Shown here one piece after another: positions 21,479-35,000 of a DNA stretch of 64,000 nucleotides. The notes under the pieces are model-generated. The model was not told where the DNA came from and made no database searches. It saw only the letters and a list, made by a program, of their open reading frames with translations. Location of the stretch: assembly GCA_035771175.1 (NCBI GenBank), contig CM069608.1, positions 13,606,019-13,670,018 on the forward strand, given 5' to 3'. A program made the position numbers and the translations under genes. The DNA comes from Paratinospora sagittata. Taxonomy: Eukaryota > Streptophyta > Magnoliopsida > Ranunculales > Menispermaceae. The stretch's first letter is position 1; every line of letters begins with the position of its first letter.

Positions 21479-24400
21479 TTACAAAAATAATTCTGGATAT
21501 TTTTTTCTTAGGTCACTTTCTAATTCCCAAGTTGCCTATTCTATACCATGATGCCTTCATAATATTTTTACTAAAGGAATAGTTTTTCGTCTTAGTTGTT
21601 GAGTTTTTGTATCTAAAATTTGCATTGGACGTTCTTGGTACTTGCTTCCCTCTTCCATATGGATGTCTATCCATGAAACGATTTGAGATGAATCGAGATG
21701 ATATTTTTGCAGCATTGAGACGTGGAAGACGTCATGTATTCTTGTCATGGTCACATGCAATTTTAGTTTATAAGCTACCGCTCCTATTCACTGTTTGATC
21801 TCAAAGGGCCCAATAAATCTTGGTGATAATTTTCCCTTTGTGCCAAATCAACAAACTCCTTCTATGGGCTAGACTTTGAGAAATACAAAATCTCTGACCT
21901 AGAATTCCAACGGCTGTCCATGATTATCTGCGCAGCTTTTCTAGAGGCTTTGTGCGATTCGAAGTTTTTCTTTGATTTGTTGAATCTTTGCTCTTGTTTT
22001 TTTTACCATTTCGGGTCCAATCTCCACCTTGTCAGTTATTTCCATCCAACACACTGGTGATCTATATGGTTTTCCATTCATTGCTTCAAATGGTGCCATT
22101 TTAATGCTTGATTGATAACTATTATTATAAGCAAATTCGGCGAGATGCAAATACTTGGTCCAACCATCATGGTAGTCCAAGACACATGCTCTCGGCATGT
22201 CCTCGAGAATTTGTATTACTCGTTCATATTGACCATCAGTTTGTGGATGAAATGTAGTACTCATGGTGATTTTATGAACCCATTCTGGGTTGAAAACTTT
22301 GCCAGAATCGTGATGTGAATCATGGATCCCGATCACAAATGATTGTTTGTGGAATTCCATGTAGCTTCACTATTTCTTTTTTGTATAGTTCTGTTAACGT
22401 GGTCGGAGTATCCGTTGTTCTGATAGGGAGAAATCTGGCCATTTTTGTGAGTCTGTTTATCATAACCCATATTGTATCTTGACCTTTGGCGTTTCAGGGT
22501 ATGGCTAAGACAAAATCCATAGTGATATTGTCCCATTTCCATTCCCTTATTGGCAAGGGTTGTAGCAACCCTAATGGTTTTCGATGTTCTGCCTTAACTT
22601 GTTGACAAGTAAGGCATCTTGCCACATAGTTGGCAATTTCCTTTTTCATTCCACTGAACCAAAATTGTCGCTTAAGGCCTTGGTATATTTTATCCCCACC
22701 AAGATGTATGGAAAATTTAGAGCGATGAAATTTGTCAAATATTTGTTTCTTAATTCTTTATCGTTTGAGACATATATTATTTTTTGTATTGAATAGTTTC
22801 GTCTGGTGCCAGTGTCCAGTGTCTCAAATTGTGTAGCTGAAGCAGTAGAGTTTTCTTTTCCACCAGTTCTGGATCATTTTCTTGCAACGCTTTCACCTTT
22901 TGTACTAAGTTTGATTGAATGTTCAGACTTTGCAATTTGATCCTCGAGGGTCCTACTTCCATCTGTAGGTTGTATTAGTCGATTTCTGAGATCATTTGCC
23001 ACTAAGAGAGTACTAAAGCTCGAACTGACACGTGTGACTTCCTACTGAGTGCATCAGCAACCACATTTGCTTGCTTGGGTTGTATTAAATAGTGAAGTCA
23101 TTATCTCTTAGAAATTCCACCCAGCGTCTCTGTCGGAGATTTAGATCTCTTTGTGTATAAATATATTTTAAACTTTGGTGATCATAGAAGACTTCCAACC
23201 TTTCACTGTAGAGATAACGTCGCCGCAATTTTAGAGCAAAAACGATCGCTGTTAGTTTTAAATCATGAGTAGAATAATTCTTCTCATGAGTATTTAGTTG
23301 TCAAGATCCGTAGGCGATGACGTGGCCTTCTTGCATTAACACTGCTCCCAGTCTAGTCTGTGATGCTTCCGTGTATAGAGTATAACCTTTACAATTTTCA
23401 GGAGTTTGCAAGACAGGCGCTGTTGTTAGCCGTTGTTTTAGCTCCTGAAAAGAGTGTTCGCATTCGTGACTCCAAACAAATGGAATTCCTTTCCTTGTTA
23501 AGCGCGTCATTGGTTTAGCCAGTTTAAAAAAGTCTAGAACGAACCTTCTATAATACTCAACCAATCCTTGAAAGCTTCGAATTTCGGTTATATTAGTGGG
23601 TTGTTTCCAATTTATGACTGCCTCCACTTTAGTTGGATCTACTGCGATGTCATTTACTGAGACGACGTGTCCAAGAACTTTACTTCAGAAACCCAGAACT
23701 CACATTTGTAGAATTTTGCATAGAGTTGGTGAGCTTGTAGTGTTTCCAACACAATTCGCAAATGCAAATCATGTTCTTGTTTCGTTGATGAATAAATGAG
23801 AATATCATCGACAAATATTACCACAAAACGGTCCAGGTACGGCCTAAATATTCGATGCATAAGGTCCACGAATGTTTCTGGTGCATTTGTGAGACCAAAT
23901 GGCATTACTGTGAATTCGTAATGTCCGTACCAGGTTCGAAAAGCCATTTTGTGGATCTCTTCCTCCTTGATCCTTAGTTGGTGATAACTTGAGAGCAAAT
24001 CGATCTTTGAGAAATACTTTGCTCTGCGCAATTGATCAAAGGGATCCTTAATCCGAGGTAGTGGATATTTTTTAACAATAAGTTGATTGAGTTTTTGATA
24101 ATCCACGCACATCCGAAGTGATCCATCTTTCTTTTTGACGAACAAAACTGAAGCTCCCCAAGGTGAAGTGTTTTTTCGTATAAACCCTTTCGTTTCTAAT
24201 TCCCTCAATTGTTTATCTAGTTCTACCAATTCGGTGTGGGCATAGATACCGACTCTGCCCCGGGTACTAACTTGATTTCAATGTGAAATTCTCGAATGGG
24301 TGGTAATCCCAGAAGGTCATCTAGGAACATTGTGGGAAATTCGCAAACCACTGGTACTTCACTCATCTGAATCCCTAGTACAAACTTATTATGGTCACTG

Positions 24401-25464
24401 AGTATAAGTTCTCTCAATGTTAGTCACATTTGAATTGCATTTTTAAAGCTACCACAACTGACTTGGGAAAATAAAAGTTTTAACCTTGAATTTTGAGAGT
24501 GGTTTGGTTTGGAAGGGTTATGTATACTTTACACAATCAATTTGAGCCTTCACTTGGGTTAACCAATCCATTCCTAGAATTATATTGAATTCTTCAATGT
24601 TTAGAGCTAAAGGGTTTATAAGAATAAGTTCATCACTCATCCTAAGCTCACAATTGTGATTTCTACCCTTGCTCCCACCGGTGTGGCCACTACCATCTTG
24701 AGGTTTAATGGTTCAATCTTTAATCCCAACTATTGTACTATTGAAGGAGTTATGACTGAATGAGTGGACCCAATATCAAATAGTACTCGAACCCTTGAGT
24801 TAAATAAAGTAAATATACCTTCAACCACAGTTGGAATGCTTTGTTCCTGAGTAGTTGCGGCGTATACTTGTCCTTGTGCTTGTTGATTTGGGGGATTGGG
24901 TTGCTTCAGTGCATTTGGCCGGCTTGGTTGAACCATAGGCCGAGGTTGAATACAGTATTTGGCAATGTGTCCTGTTTGTCCACATCTTTAGCAGGTTCTC
25001 ATATTTGCTTGCTGACCAGGGTTTGGTTTAGTTTCCTGGTTTCCTCTAAAGGTATTGTTTCCCGCTTTTCCTTGTCCTTTTTTGAAGTTACGCTTGTTGG
25101 TCAGAGTTTGCTACCTTGACCTTCAAACTTATTCTGACTTCCTCGATACAACTCATGTGGCCTTAGTCTGTAGTTTACCATTTGATAGTTCCCCATCTGT
25201 TCCATTCGCTGAAATGTTCTTGGGTTTCCATGTCCTTGAAAACCCGCTACCCTCTTTCCCTTATTTCTTATATGTTCCTGTTGTTGTCTCTCTTCTTTGA
25301 AACTGCATGGCTCGATTCATGACTTCACGATAATTCTCCACTTCCAAAAGGGACAATGCTTGCATTACCTCAGGCCTAAGTCCATTATAAAATTTTTCAG
25401 GTTTATCTCTTTCATTTGCTACTATAGAAAGAGAAAAAATTGAAAGTTCGGTGAATCTTGCCAC
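21479..25464 (-). pseudogene. E4 gag-pol polyprotein, truncated
   Basis: Read downward from 25464: a gag fragment (MARFTELSIF..., FYNGLRPEV); a zinc knuckle TC*RCGQTGHIAKYC with one stop (about 24965-25005); protease VLFDIGSTHS (about 24780); the LP-linker; reverse transcriptase with intact FVDDILIYS (about 23810); RNase H (about 22990-23400); integrase zinc finger and core with MSTTFHPQTDGQ (about 22250) and AYNNSYQSSIKMAPFEA; IHDVFHVSML (about 21740); and a chromodomain-like IPLVKIL...ATWELE ending at 21479. Several stops and frameshifts. Gag lacks its N-terminal part. Confidence 0.85.
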
Positions 25465-25467
25465 ATA

Positions 25468-26345
25468 TTATCACATATAATATTATACTCATGCCACTGC
25501 TAGAACAATGCAACTACTAAATATACCAAAAATTAGCTATAAAGCCTAGCTTATTATAGGAATATTTACAAATATACATTATTCAATTTACCACTTCTTT
25601 CCTTCCTACACTTTCCTTTATTCTCCATCTTCTTTTTTATTTCCTGGTAAATGAAAGAAAAACGTGAGCATAATGCCCAATGGGTCCCCTAGCAGGTTCC
25701 CCACATGCTAGCAATATCAAGATAACAGTTTCAACAGAATAATCAACATAACAATTGCACAAAGTATGCACACCAAAATTGAATACTTGCAAGTCATGTT
25801 TCAGAAATTCTGTAATTCTCAGATAACCATAAGCTGCATTTAGCAATCCAGCAAGGGCCAACTTTCACTCATAACTCATTCACTAGTGAACAGGGGGAAA
25901 AGTGTGCATAATTCATAATAAATTCATAAATTAAAGAAAGCAAGGAGGAATGTACAAACCATAGGTTCATCTTCACTTTACAACTTTCGAACTGTGTTAC
26001 TCCAAGCTTACAGAACTTCCTGAAAAGTTTTGAAGAGAAGAGAGATTGATATGAATTGAACTAATCCCCCCTTCCTATTTATAGGTTAAAATATTAAGGG
26101 ATGCGCATGGTATCCATAGAAAATATTTTTATCTACTATTTTTTCATTTTCCCATAATATCCCTACAAATATCTTAGTTTGACATTTTGATCCTTTTTCA
26201 AGAATATCCCTAAGATACTTAAAATTGACAGTTCGTCCTTTGACCTAAATATCACTGAAGATATCTAGCAATGACCATTTTGTCGTTAATCTAAATTTCC
26301 CTTAAGTTTTGTTGTTTTTACTCCTCAGATTCGAAAAACGTTACA
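25468..26345 (-). repeat. E4 5' LTR, truncated at the gag side
   Basis: Matches 19886-20763. The match stops within a few bases of 25468, where gag reading frame begins. Confidence 0.85.
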
Positions 26346-26948
26346 TAACTACTCTCACTCAGTTTTGTTTTGATGATTACAAAGAACGTACTTGTGATAT
26401 CTAATCTCTTTGACGTAGTTGTTTCAGTGCTAACGAGCTATATCAGATGACTTCAACTATTCTGTTAAAGCATGTGGAAGGAACAACATTGCACAAAGAT
26501 TCAAGAACTTCATGGTTGTATTTCTTATTTATAATCTTAGTGCTGTAGAGTAACATCTACATGTTCCAAGCACAATATGATTTGCATCTTTTCTAAAATC
26601 ATGCATATAGTTTATCATACTCATGCACATACACTATTATATTATTGATCATGCATGAATACACATTAGTATGATAATTATGCAATCATATAGTTAAAAA
26701 TGTTTGTCATGCATATTTTTATCAGTGATTAACAAGCCTTTATTTTACCAACTTTGCATGGTTTCATTGTTTTATGTGTATTGTATTGAATGTTTCAATC
26801 ATATACTTAGCCGATTGATTTACACGTATTTAACCTTGTCAATTATACTTTAATCTTGTCAAAAATTATTTTTAAAGTTACCCTATATATTTGACAATGT
26901 CCTAAACTCATTATGATAAAAAAGGGGCTTTTTTTACTTCACAGTGAA

Positions 26949-27035
26949 GGAACGCGTTCCTCACCTAAGGAACGCGCTCCTAAGTATTTTTTTCGAGACT
27001 CAGAATTTTTTATCAGAGCTTAAGGAACGCGCTCT
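26949..27035 (+). promoter_or_regulatory. LTR-B1 palindrome cluster, part 1
   Basis: GGAACGCGTTCC (26949-26960, a perfect palindrome), GGAACGCGCTCC (26969-26980) and GGAACGCGCTCT (27024-27035). These are upstream repeats in U3; three more lie beyond the E2 insertion. Confidence 0.6.
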
Positions 27036-27065
27036 TCTGGTTTTCCCCGAGAGTCAGAATTTTCT

Positions 27066-28395
27066 TGTCACACCCCGCCCGGACGTGCCTAAACCGGCAG
27101 GACACTCACGGACGGGACGCCAATGCATTATAACAATAACCGAGTGCGCGAAAACACGATTAAGTAAAAATCTGATTTCATTAATTTCAGAATATATTTG
27201 TACATGAAATAGTTAAGGGAACATCCTCCCAAAATCCCCAATGAATAATATAAATGGTACAAAAATATGGGCCAAAAAACCTGCACTCAGTGTACCCTAA
27301 TCTCCTGTGAAAAATTGGATAACAACGGGATGAGCTACACGCTCAGTGGGTAAAATAGTTCGTGAATATAACAATTAATAAAACAAACTTCATAATCAAA
27401 TATCATAAATATACATCAGAACATCATAATCAATCCAACATGTATGTATTCATGACACTGTCTCGCATTGGTTTTATGATTGTACGTCGCCTGAGTTCAC
27501 ATACAAATGTCTCTCCTCAGGAATAACTGGGTTCTCATTGTACGTCCCTCCTCAGGAAGGACACTCTGGATTCACGTACAGATGTCCCTCTCCAGGAGTA
27601 GTCAGGTTCTCACTGTACGTCCCTCTGTAAAGAAATATAATGAATAGTGACCATTACTTTTAACTATTCTATGAATCATAAACCACACATACGTCCCTAG
27701 GTGGTGCTTATGTATAATGCCAATGCATGAACCAGTATTACTTGTATAAGCTGATAGCTTTCAAATAAGACCAACCAGATCAGCCTCCAGTTGAGAGGTG
27801 AGACACGAGGTCTACTTAAATACCAATCGTCTAGAGCAGCACACTGCCTCCCGTTCACTATTTAAAGTTACTTTGGACAAGACTGAGTCTGGTTGAGCCA
27901 TATTGACCACTAATCCGACATAGCAACAGTGTAATACATGAACTCCAAATATACAGGCATAAGTATGACAAGTATAAACATTATACGCAATAATGCAGTG
28001 TAAATGAATAATAGACATAATGATAAATGAATGTAAACTTTAATAAAAGTTATAAGACATGCAAACCTATGTTTTGTTCCCTGCCTTCAAATAAAAACTC
28101 CTTCGAGAACTGGCGCCTTCCCCCAAGCAGAACCGCGTTGCACCACAAAGAGAGTCTCAAAAGAGAAGACAAAAACTCAAAATGAGTGAGAGAGAGAAGA
28201 AAAATAACAAGGAGAAGTGATTTTGGTGTGAGAAATGAGGAGGGGGTCCCTTAAATAGGAAAAAAAGGTGCCCAAAGGTTCCGACGCACGCCAGAAGGTT
28301 CGGGCATGGGCCTGAAGGTTTAGGCAGCCTGCCCGTACGTTCAGGCACGCGCTCGAAGTTCAATATTTTTTTTGGTGCAAACCTAAGGTATTACA
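27066..28395 (-). repeat. E2 3' LTR
   Basis: 1330 bp. The minus strand runs TGTAATACCTTAGG to GGGGTGTGACA. It contains five degenerate 20-bp repeats (about 28265-28362) upstream of TATTTAAG (about 28249). It lacks a segment of about 100 bp present at 39477-39575 in the 5' LTR. Confidence 0.9.
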
Positions 28396-28433
28396 CTCTA
28401 CCCCCCCTTAAAAGGATTTCGCCCTTGAAATCA

Positions 28434-28955
28434 TCAGTCTAAGTAGTCATGATTGCTATCAGTGTGAGATTCACCGTCATCGTCATCGTTTGCTAGCTCA
28501 GGGTAGTTCCTGTAAGGTCCCTGAATAGCACTGTGGCCGGTGGAATCCTCAACATCATGAAACCACGAAGAGCAAATGGAATCAGATTCGTCCTCAGAAG
28601 GTTCTAACCTTTGCTTAACAGATGGTGGTGTAGGGCTCTGCTGGTTGCATCATTTAAGAGGAGGTAGGTTGAGCAGTGGGATGCCTTTTAGTGCTATTGC
28701 TCGAATCCGGCCGTCTGACAATTTTGGTAGAAGATCCTGCCAAGATGAGGGCACAGGATTGTTTCGGGCAAAATTATTACGAAAAAGCCATGTACGCTCT
28801 GGCGATAAGGATCGCTGTCTGTGCGGCGATAGAGTTGGTGATGCAAAGTAGTTGTGACTTGACTCAGATCCTGAAGGAGTCGCCACCGGTTTCCAAAGAG
28901 GCCATTGTGTGTGTGCATCACTACATCCATCGGTATTATTTTCAGACGTCTGCAT
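28434..28955 (-). pseudogene. E2 3' ORF, Ser/Pro-rich, function unknown
   Basis: 173 codons in one frame with a single internal TGA, between the pol stop (29046) and the purine tract. Starts MQTSENNTDG, contains LSPHRQRSLSPE and SSWQDLLPKL, and has the acidic tail DESDSIC and DVEDSTGHSAIQGPY. It is the counterpart of E1 14378-14865. ACTATGCAG precedes the frame and could serve as a splice acceptor. No known domain. Confidence 0.7.
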
Positions 28956-29045
28956 AGTTATTTAAGTGAAATGATGTATTAAGATATTTGTAAACAAAGT
29001 TCCATCATTTTATTGATAAGTAAAATAGTACAATGTATCACATTA

Positions 29046-32000
29046 TCAATTATTACTAGAAAAAAATTCAGGGTATTTTTGTTTAATTGTTGCTTCTAGT
29101 TCCAATGTTGCTTCCTCTACTTCGTGGTGATCCCAGAGCACCTTCACAAGTGATATGCTACGTCGCCTTAGTTCTTGAGTTTTTCTATCCAAAATCTGTA
29201 TCGCTCTCTCCTAATACCCATTTCCTTCCTCAACCTGAACCTCGACCAGAGGGAAGATATGCGAAGGATTAGGACAATACTTTCGAAGCATGGATACGTG
29301 AAAAACGTCATGAACCTTAGACATGGACAATGGAAGGGACAGACGATAAGCAAGTTTGCCAATACATTCAATGATCTGAAATGGATCGATATACTGTAGG
29401 GAAAGCTTTCCTTTGATCCCAAAGCATTTGACACATCTTGTAGGCTAAACTTTTAGAAAAACTAAGTCCCTCTTATCAAATTCTAGAGGCTGCCTCCGCT
29501 TGTCAGCATAACTCTTCTGTCGACTTTGTGCAACACGAAGTTGCTCGTTTACTAGTGTGATCTTCTCAGAAGTCTCTTGAACTAGTTCAGGCCCCAACTG
29601 TGGTCGATCTACCATATCTAACCAGCATACTGGAGATCTACAAGGGCGACCATAGAGGGCCTCATATGGTGCCAAGACGATACTAGTTTGGTAGCTGTTG
29701 TTGTGTGCAAACTCAGCTAAATGTAAGTGTTTTGCCCATCCGTCATGAAAGTCCAAAATGCAGCACCGTAACATGTCTTCCAAGATTTGGATAAGACGTT
29801 CTGACTACCCATCAGTCTGAGGGTGAAAAGTTGTACTAATGGTGATCCTTGAGCCCATTCTACTCTAGAAGTTTTGCCAAAACTTTGTTGTGAATCGAGG
29901 GTCTCGATTAGAGATGATCGTGAGTGGTATGCCATGGAGGCGTACGATCTCTCTTTCATGCAGTTCGGCAAGCTTGGTGGGGTTATCCGTGAACTTTATT
30001 GGCAAAAAGTGTGCAGACTTTGTAAGTTTGTCAATGATAACCCATATAGCATCTTCCCTTTTATTATGTCGAGGCAAGGCCGTAACAAAATCCATTGCGA
30101 TGTTCTTCCATTTTCATTTTCCAATAGGTAAAGGCCGGAGAAGTCCAGAGGGAAGTCTTCGTTCTGCCTTAACTTGCTGGCAAACGAGACATCGAGCAAC
30201 GAAGTGTGCAATCACGTTCTTCATTCCAGAAAACCAGAATTGTCGCTTGACATCCTTGTACATCTTGTCTCCCCCAGGATGCACAGCGAACCTTGAACAG
30301 TGCATCTCAGTGAGCACTCTTTTTCGAATCTCAAGATTGTTCGGTAAACAAACATTTTTTTTTATAGAAAACAGCCCTGTCTTCATAGACCAACCAGTGA
30401 GGAAGGTCTTATCTGCTAAGTAGAAGTTCACATTTCTCCATTAACATAGGGTCGTTGGCTTGAGCTGCTGAAATCTTTCGAACCAGCTCAGAGTTGGCTG
30501 ATAATTGAGAGAGTCGTGATCTTTCTCCCTCATCGATCAGTTGTAGGTTAAAATTCTCCATCTCTGTAGCCAACTTCCCCATCTCGAAGTTAAGAGTGCA
30601 AGCAACATAAGATTTTCTACTCAGGGCATCAACTACAACATTGGCTTTACCGGGATGGTACTGGAGTTGAAAGTCATAATCTTTCAAGAACTCCAACCAT
30701 CATTTTTGGCGGAGGTTGAAGTCTCTCTGGGTGTAGATGTACTTAAGACTCTTGTTGTAACACCCCGTGCTTTTAATCAATATATTTGGTTAATATATAT
30801 GTACACTGAAGAGTATAATACACGTATAAGTACCTTTAAAGCCATGTGTACATGTGTCAAATGAACTTGAAAATGTCAAAAGTGAGTTCGGAATGTGATT
30901 TTAAATAGAACTCGATTTACAACACGTGTATGTCTCATGTGGATTGAGTGTATAGAAGAAGAGGAGGAATGAAGTAAGAAAAAAATAAAATAAAAATATA
31001 TTACTGTTCATTTGTGGGTACTGTTCACCGAACAATACTCAGATGGAAAGAAGAAAAAAAAAACAAAAGAAAATAAAAAGAAGAAAAGAAGTCGCTGGAA
31101 CGAAAAGCAAAGAAAGAAGCTGAGAGAATGAGAACCGAGAAGAAAGGAAAAGAAAAAGAAGGGAGAACGGGCGATTCGCGCGAAATCGGGACTTCTGGTA
31201 AGTGATTTTCACTCTTTTTCTTCGTGAAATTAATATCTAAGCTAGATGTAACGATTCTAGTGGAGTAATTGTTGCTGTGGGAGCCGTTTTACGGCGTTTT
31301 CAACAATTGGGGTTTTGACCCAACGTGAATGAAAATCCGCTAAGAAAGTTGAAAAACACTCCCTGGACTGTCGGGACCCCGAATATGTGGTTAGATTGAA
31401 TTTATGTGTTCATTTGGAACTTTTATGGCTGTTGGAAGTTAGAGTGTAGATTGGAGACCATTCCCAATGAAACTCTAGTTTAAGGCTATAGAATGGTAGA
31501 ATGGACTATTGCGAGTCCATCGATGCTAAGTTCATGATTTTTGGAGACCGTTTGAAAATTTTAGTACAATTTACATGTTTCCAATGAATAGTGGCGACGT
31601 GAACAGTTATGTGAATAGTACTATGATCATATCCAATGAATAAAATGGAATTAGAATCCAATGAAACTCTGGTTTGAGATCATAGAATCGTAGAGAACTA
31701 AATTCTGGACGTTTTGATGTTAAAAACATGATTTGTGGATATGACATATATTTTCATATGTATTTTCATATGTATTTTCATATCTTAGCTGGTTATGGTT
31801 CATTTCAGCGTTTACATTGAGAGCTTAAGTGCATGGATAAATGCTCTTGCGGACGCATTTTGATGGACGTTTATTGTTGCTCGATTTGACTTAGAAACCC
31901 CGTGTAACCACTGTGAGTATAGTTTCCTTGATTTGGTTCTTGTATGACATTGTACACATATAAAATGTTTGATTGTATGCATGTTATATTTATATATAAT

Positions 32001-35000
32001 GCATTGAGTTTTATGGATCACGCAAACTGATTTTAGCAATTGGAGTTTGTAATGATGTCATTTCGTTAGGAATTAGACCCGGATGAGGTTTTGCGAGTCC
32101 TCATTGTCAGTAGGCCTGTCCTAACAAGGGTTGCGATCCTTGAAATGACTGTGAATTGGGTAATGAGAGGCTGTGGCTACCTTGTACAACCATAAAAGGG
32201 TTAGACCCGCTCTCTTGCCTTGAATGAGGGAGATGGTAAAATTTTTATGATTGAGCATAAACTATATATGGTGTGCACGTATATTATTTTGATGAATGGT
32301 GCATATGTGCTTTCGAAGTGTTTTAAGTTAAACGATTTGATATGCCATGTTTCCTAAAATGCATGCGATGGTCATGTCAAGAACTATATTCACTGAGCTG
32401 TTGTTTGCTCACTCCATTTCCTCCAATATTTCAGGTTTGAGTCGAAGGGAAAAGAAAAAATCCGTGAGTGATAATCACGTGAGCCTTCGTCTGGTATGTG
32501 TATGTATGCTTGGAGGAAATAGGTTATATGTTTGTTATTTTGATATGTATAATTATCACATACTATAGATATACTATCACCTAAATGGGTTGTGTCGTAA
32601 TATTATATAATGCTTGGGATGATGGAATGAGATGATCATAGATATTTATCAGGTGAGAATTTAATTTGTGGAATGAATGGAATGAATGTGAATGGACTGA
32701 TCATCTATATATATTTGATTTGATTTAATTTGTGGTATATTGGGAATTTTTGTGAATGTCCGTTGAGGCTGACAGTGTATTGTATATTGTATATGGGTAT
32801 GTACAGTGTATAATACACTGTGCCGATCATGACGTAAGCCTACGTCAGGGGCGTCGTGACACTTGTGATCCGAGAAGACCTCAAACCGTTCACTGTATAG
32901 GTAATGACGCCATAACTTCAGTGTGAATACAACAGCTGCAAGTTCCAAGTCATGCGTTAGGTAATTATCCTCATGAATCTTTAGTTGCCTCGAAGCATAT
33001 GCAACAACTTGGCCTTCTTGCATTAGTACGACACCTAAGCCTTGGAGAGAGGTGTCAGTGTATAGTGAAATCCAAGTGCATTTCTTGGAGTGATTAGTAC
33101 TGGTGCTGTCGTGAGGCTCTTTTTTAATTCCTAAAATAATGTTTCACAGGCGGGATTCCAGATGAATCGTATGTATTTTCAAGTGAGCTTTGTCATAGGT
33201 TCAAAAATATTTGAGAAGTCCTTGATGAAGCGTATGTAATAGCCAGCCAAACCAAGAAAACTCCTAATCTGAGTAACAGTGGTAGGCTGCTTCCAGTTTA
33301 AAACGACTTCAACCTTAGAAGGATCCACCTCAATGCCATTACCTGAAATCACATGGCCTAGGAATTGAACTCGATTCGTCCAAAATTCGAACCTACTCAA
33401 CGTTGAATACAACTGGTGGCTTCTCAAGGTCTGGAACACAATCCTCAGATGTATCTTATGGTCTTCCTCGGATGAGGAATATATCAAGATATCGTCCACA
33501 AAGACCACCACAAATCGGTCTAAGTATAACCTAAAGATGCGGTTCATCAAATCCATGAAGACAGCAGGTGCATTTGTTAGACTGAACGGCATGACCAAAA
33601 ACTCGTAGTAACCGTACCGAGTTCTGAATGTCGTCTTAGTAATGTCCGATTCTCGAATCCGGAGTTGATGATAATCGGATCATAAATCAATCTTAGAGAA
33701 GTATTTGGCCTCTCTAAGTTGGTCGAACTGGTCATCAATCCTGGGCAACGGGTATTTGTTCTTAATGGTAATGTTATTCAACTTGCGATAGTCGATGCAA
33801 AGTCGTAACGAACCATCCTTTTTGCGAACAAACAGAACTGGAGCGCCCTAGGGTGATGAACTTTTCCTGATGAAGCCATTACTTTCCAATTCCTTTAGTT
33901 GTTTGTCCAATTCGACTAACTCGACATTGGACATTCTGTATGGTGAAATTGAGATAGGCTCGGTCCCAGGTATGAGATTGATCTCAAAATCGAATTCCTT
34001 AACTGGAAGTAGACCAGGAAGGTCATTTAGAAAAGCTGTTGGGAATTCAGATATTATCGGGACATCGTGTACTTCGAGAGGGTACAATGCCAGTGATTCA
34101 TTTTCATCACCAAGGGATAGAGCTCGAAGTTGTGTCTTGAGAAGTGCAACAATCGAGTTGTGTATCCATTTTCTCGTTCCCTGAATCTTGACAAACTCTC
34201 CCGTGGGCAAGGTTAACTAAACTTGCTTCTTCATACAATCGATTTTTGCATTCATTGGTGCGAGCCAGTCCATGCCGAGGATGATGTCGAAGTCTTCAAT
34301 GTCCATCACAAAAAAATTTGCATATATTATTTGTTCTGACATTCGAAGCTCACATCGAGAACACTATAAATTCACGTCAGTACTAGATCCTAAAGGTGAT
34401 GTGGCATGGATTGTGATGTCTGTGAGTTCAAGATGTAACCCTAAATGTCTTACCAATGCAAATTATATAAAAGATTGCGTAACACCCAAATAGAACAAGA
34501 CATGCACCATTGTACTGAACAAGGGAAATGTACCTTTGATTACATTGTTGTTTGGGAGAGGTTGTTGAGCGATAACAAATGCTCCGCCCTAGTTCTATTG
34601 CCCCTGGTTCTGCTGGTTTTGCCTGGGTTGGGCATTAGCAGCAGGTGGGGCTTGTTGGACTGGAACAACGGGAACAAGTTGCTGAAGGTGCGGACAGGCA
34701 TTTCTTACATGGCCATGCTAGCCGCAGTTGAAACACGTTAGCCTTTGCTGTTGATGATTCTGTTGGCCATGCTGATTGTGGTGCTGACCACCACCTCTGC
34801 CATTGTCGTTTCGATGGCCACTCCTGCCATTACAGCCTCCTCGGCCATGATTGCAAAAACCCAGATGGCCAGGGTTAGACGGTTTAGCCGTAGGTGTCGT
34901 GGCCTCATTCTTCTAAATAGGGGCTGGGAGGGTTGGGTTTTGATTATAGTAGGCTTCTTCTTGTTGCCCTGCTACGAGCCCTGTTGGGAAAACGTTGTAG

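Larger units (their letters stand above)
19671..26345 (-). mobile_element. E4: Ty3/gypsy chromovirus with 5' deletion
   Basis: Flanked by TAACT on both sides (19666-19670 and 26346-26350). The 3' LTR is complete (19671-20763). The 5' LTR (25468-26345) lacks the about 215 bp next to the internal region, and it joins directly to the middle of gag, so the primer-binding site and gag N-terminus are gone. Pol is ordered as protease, RT, RNase H, integrase, chromodomain. Inserted in LTR-B1. Confidence 0.85.
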
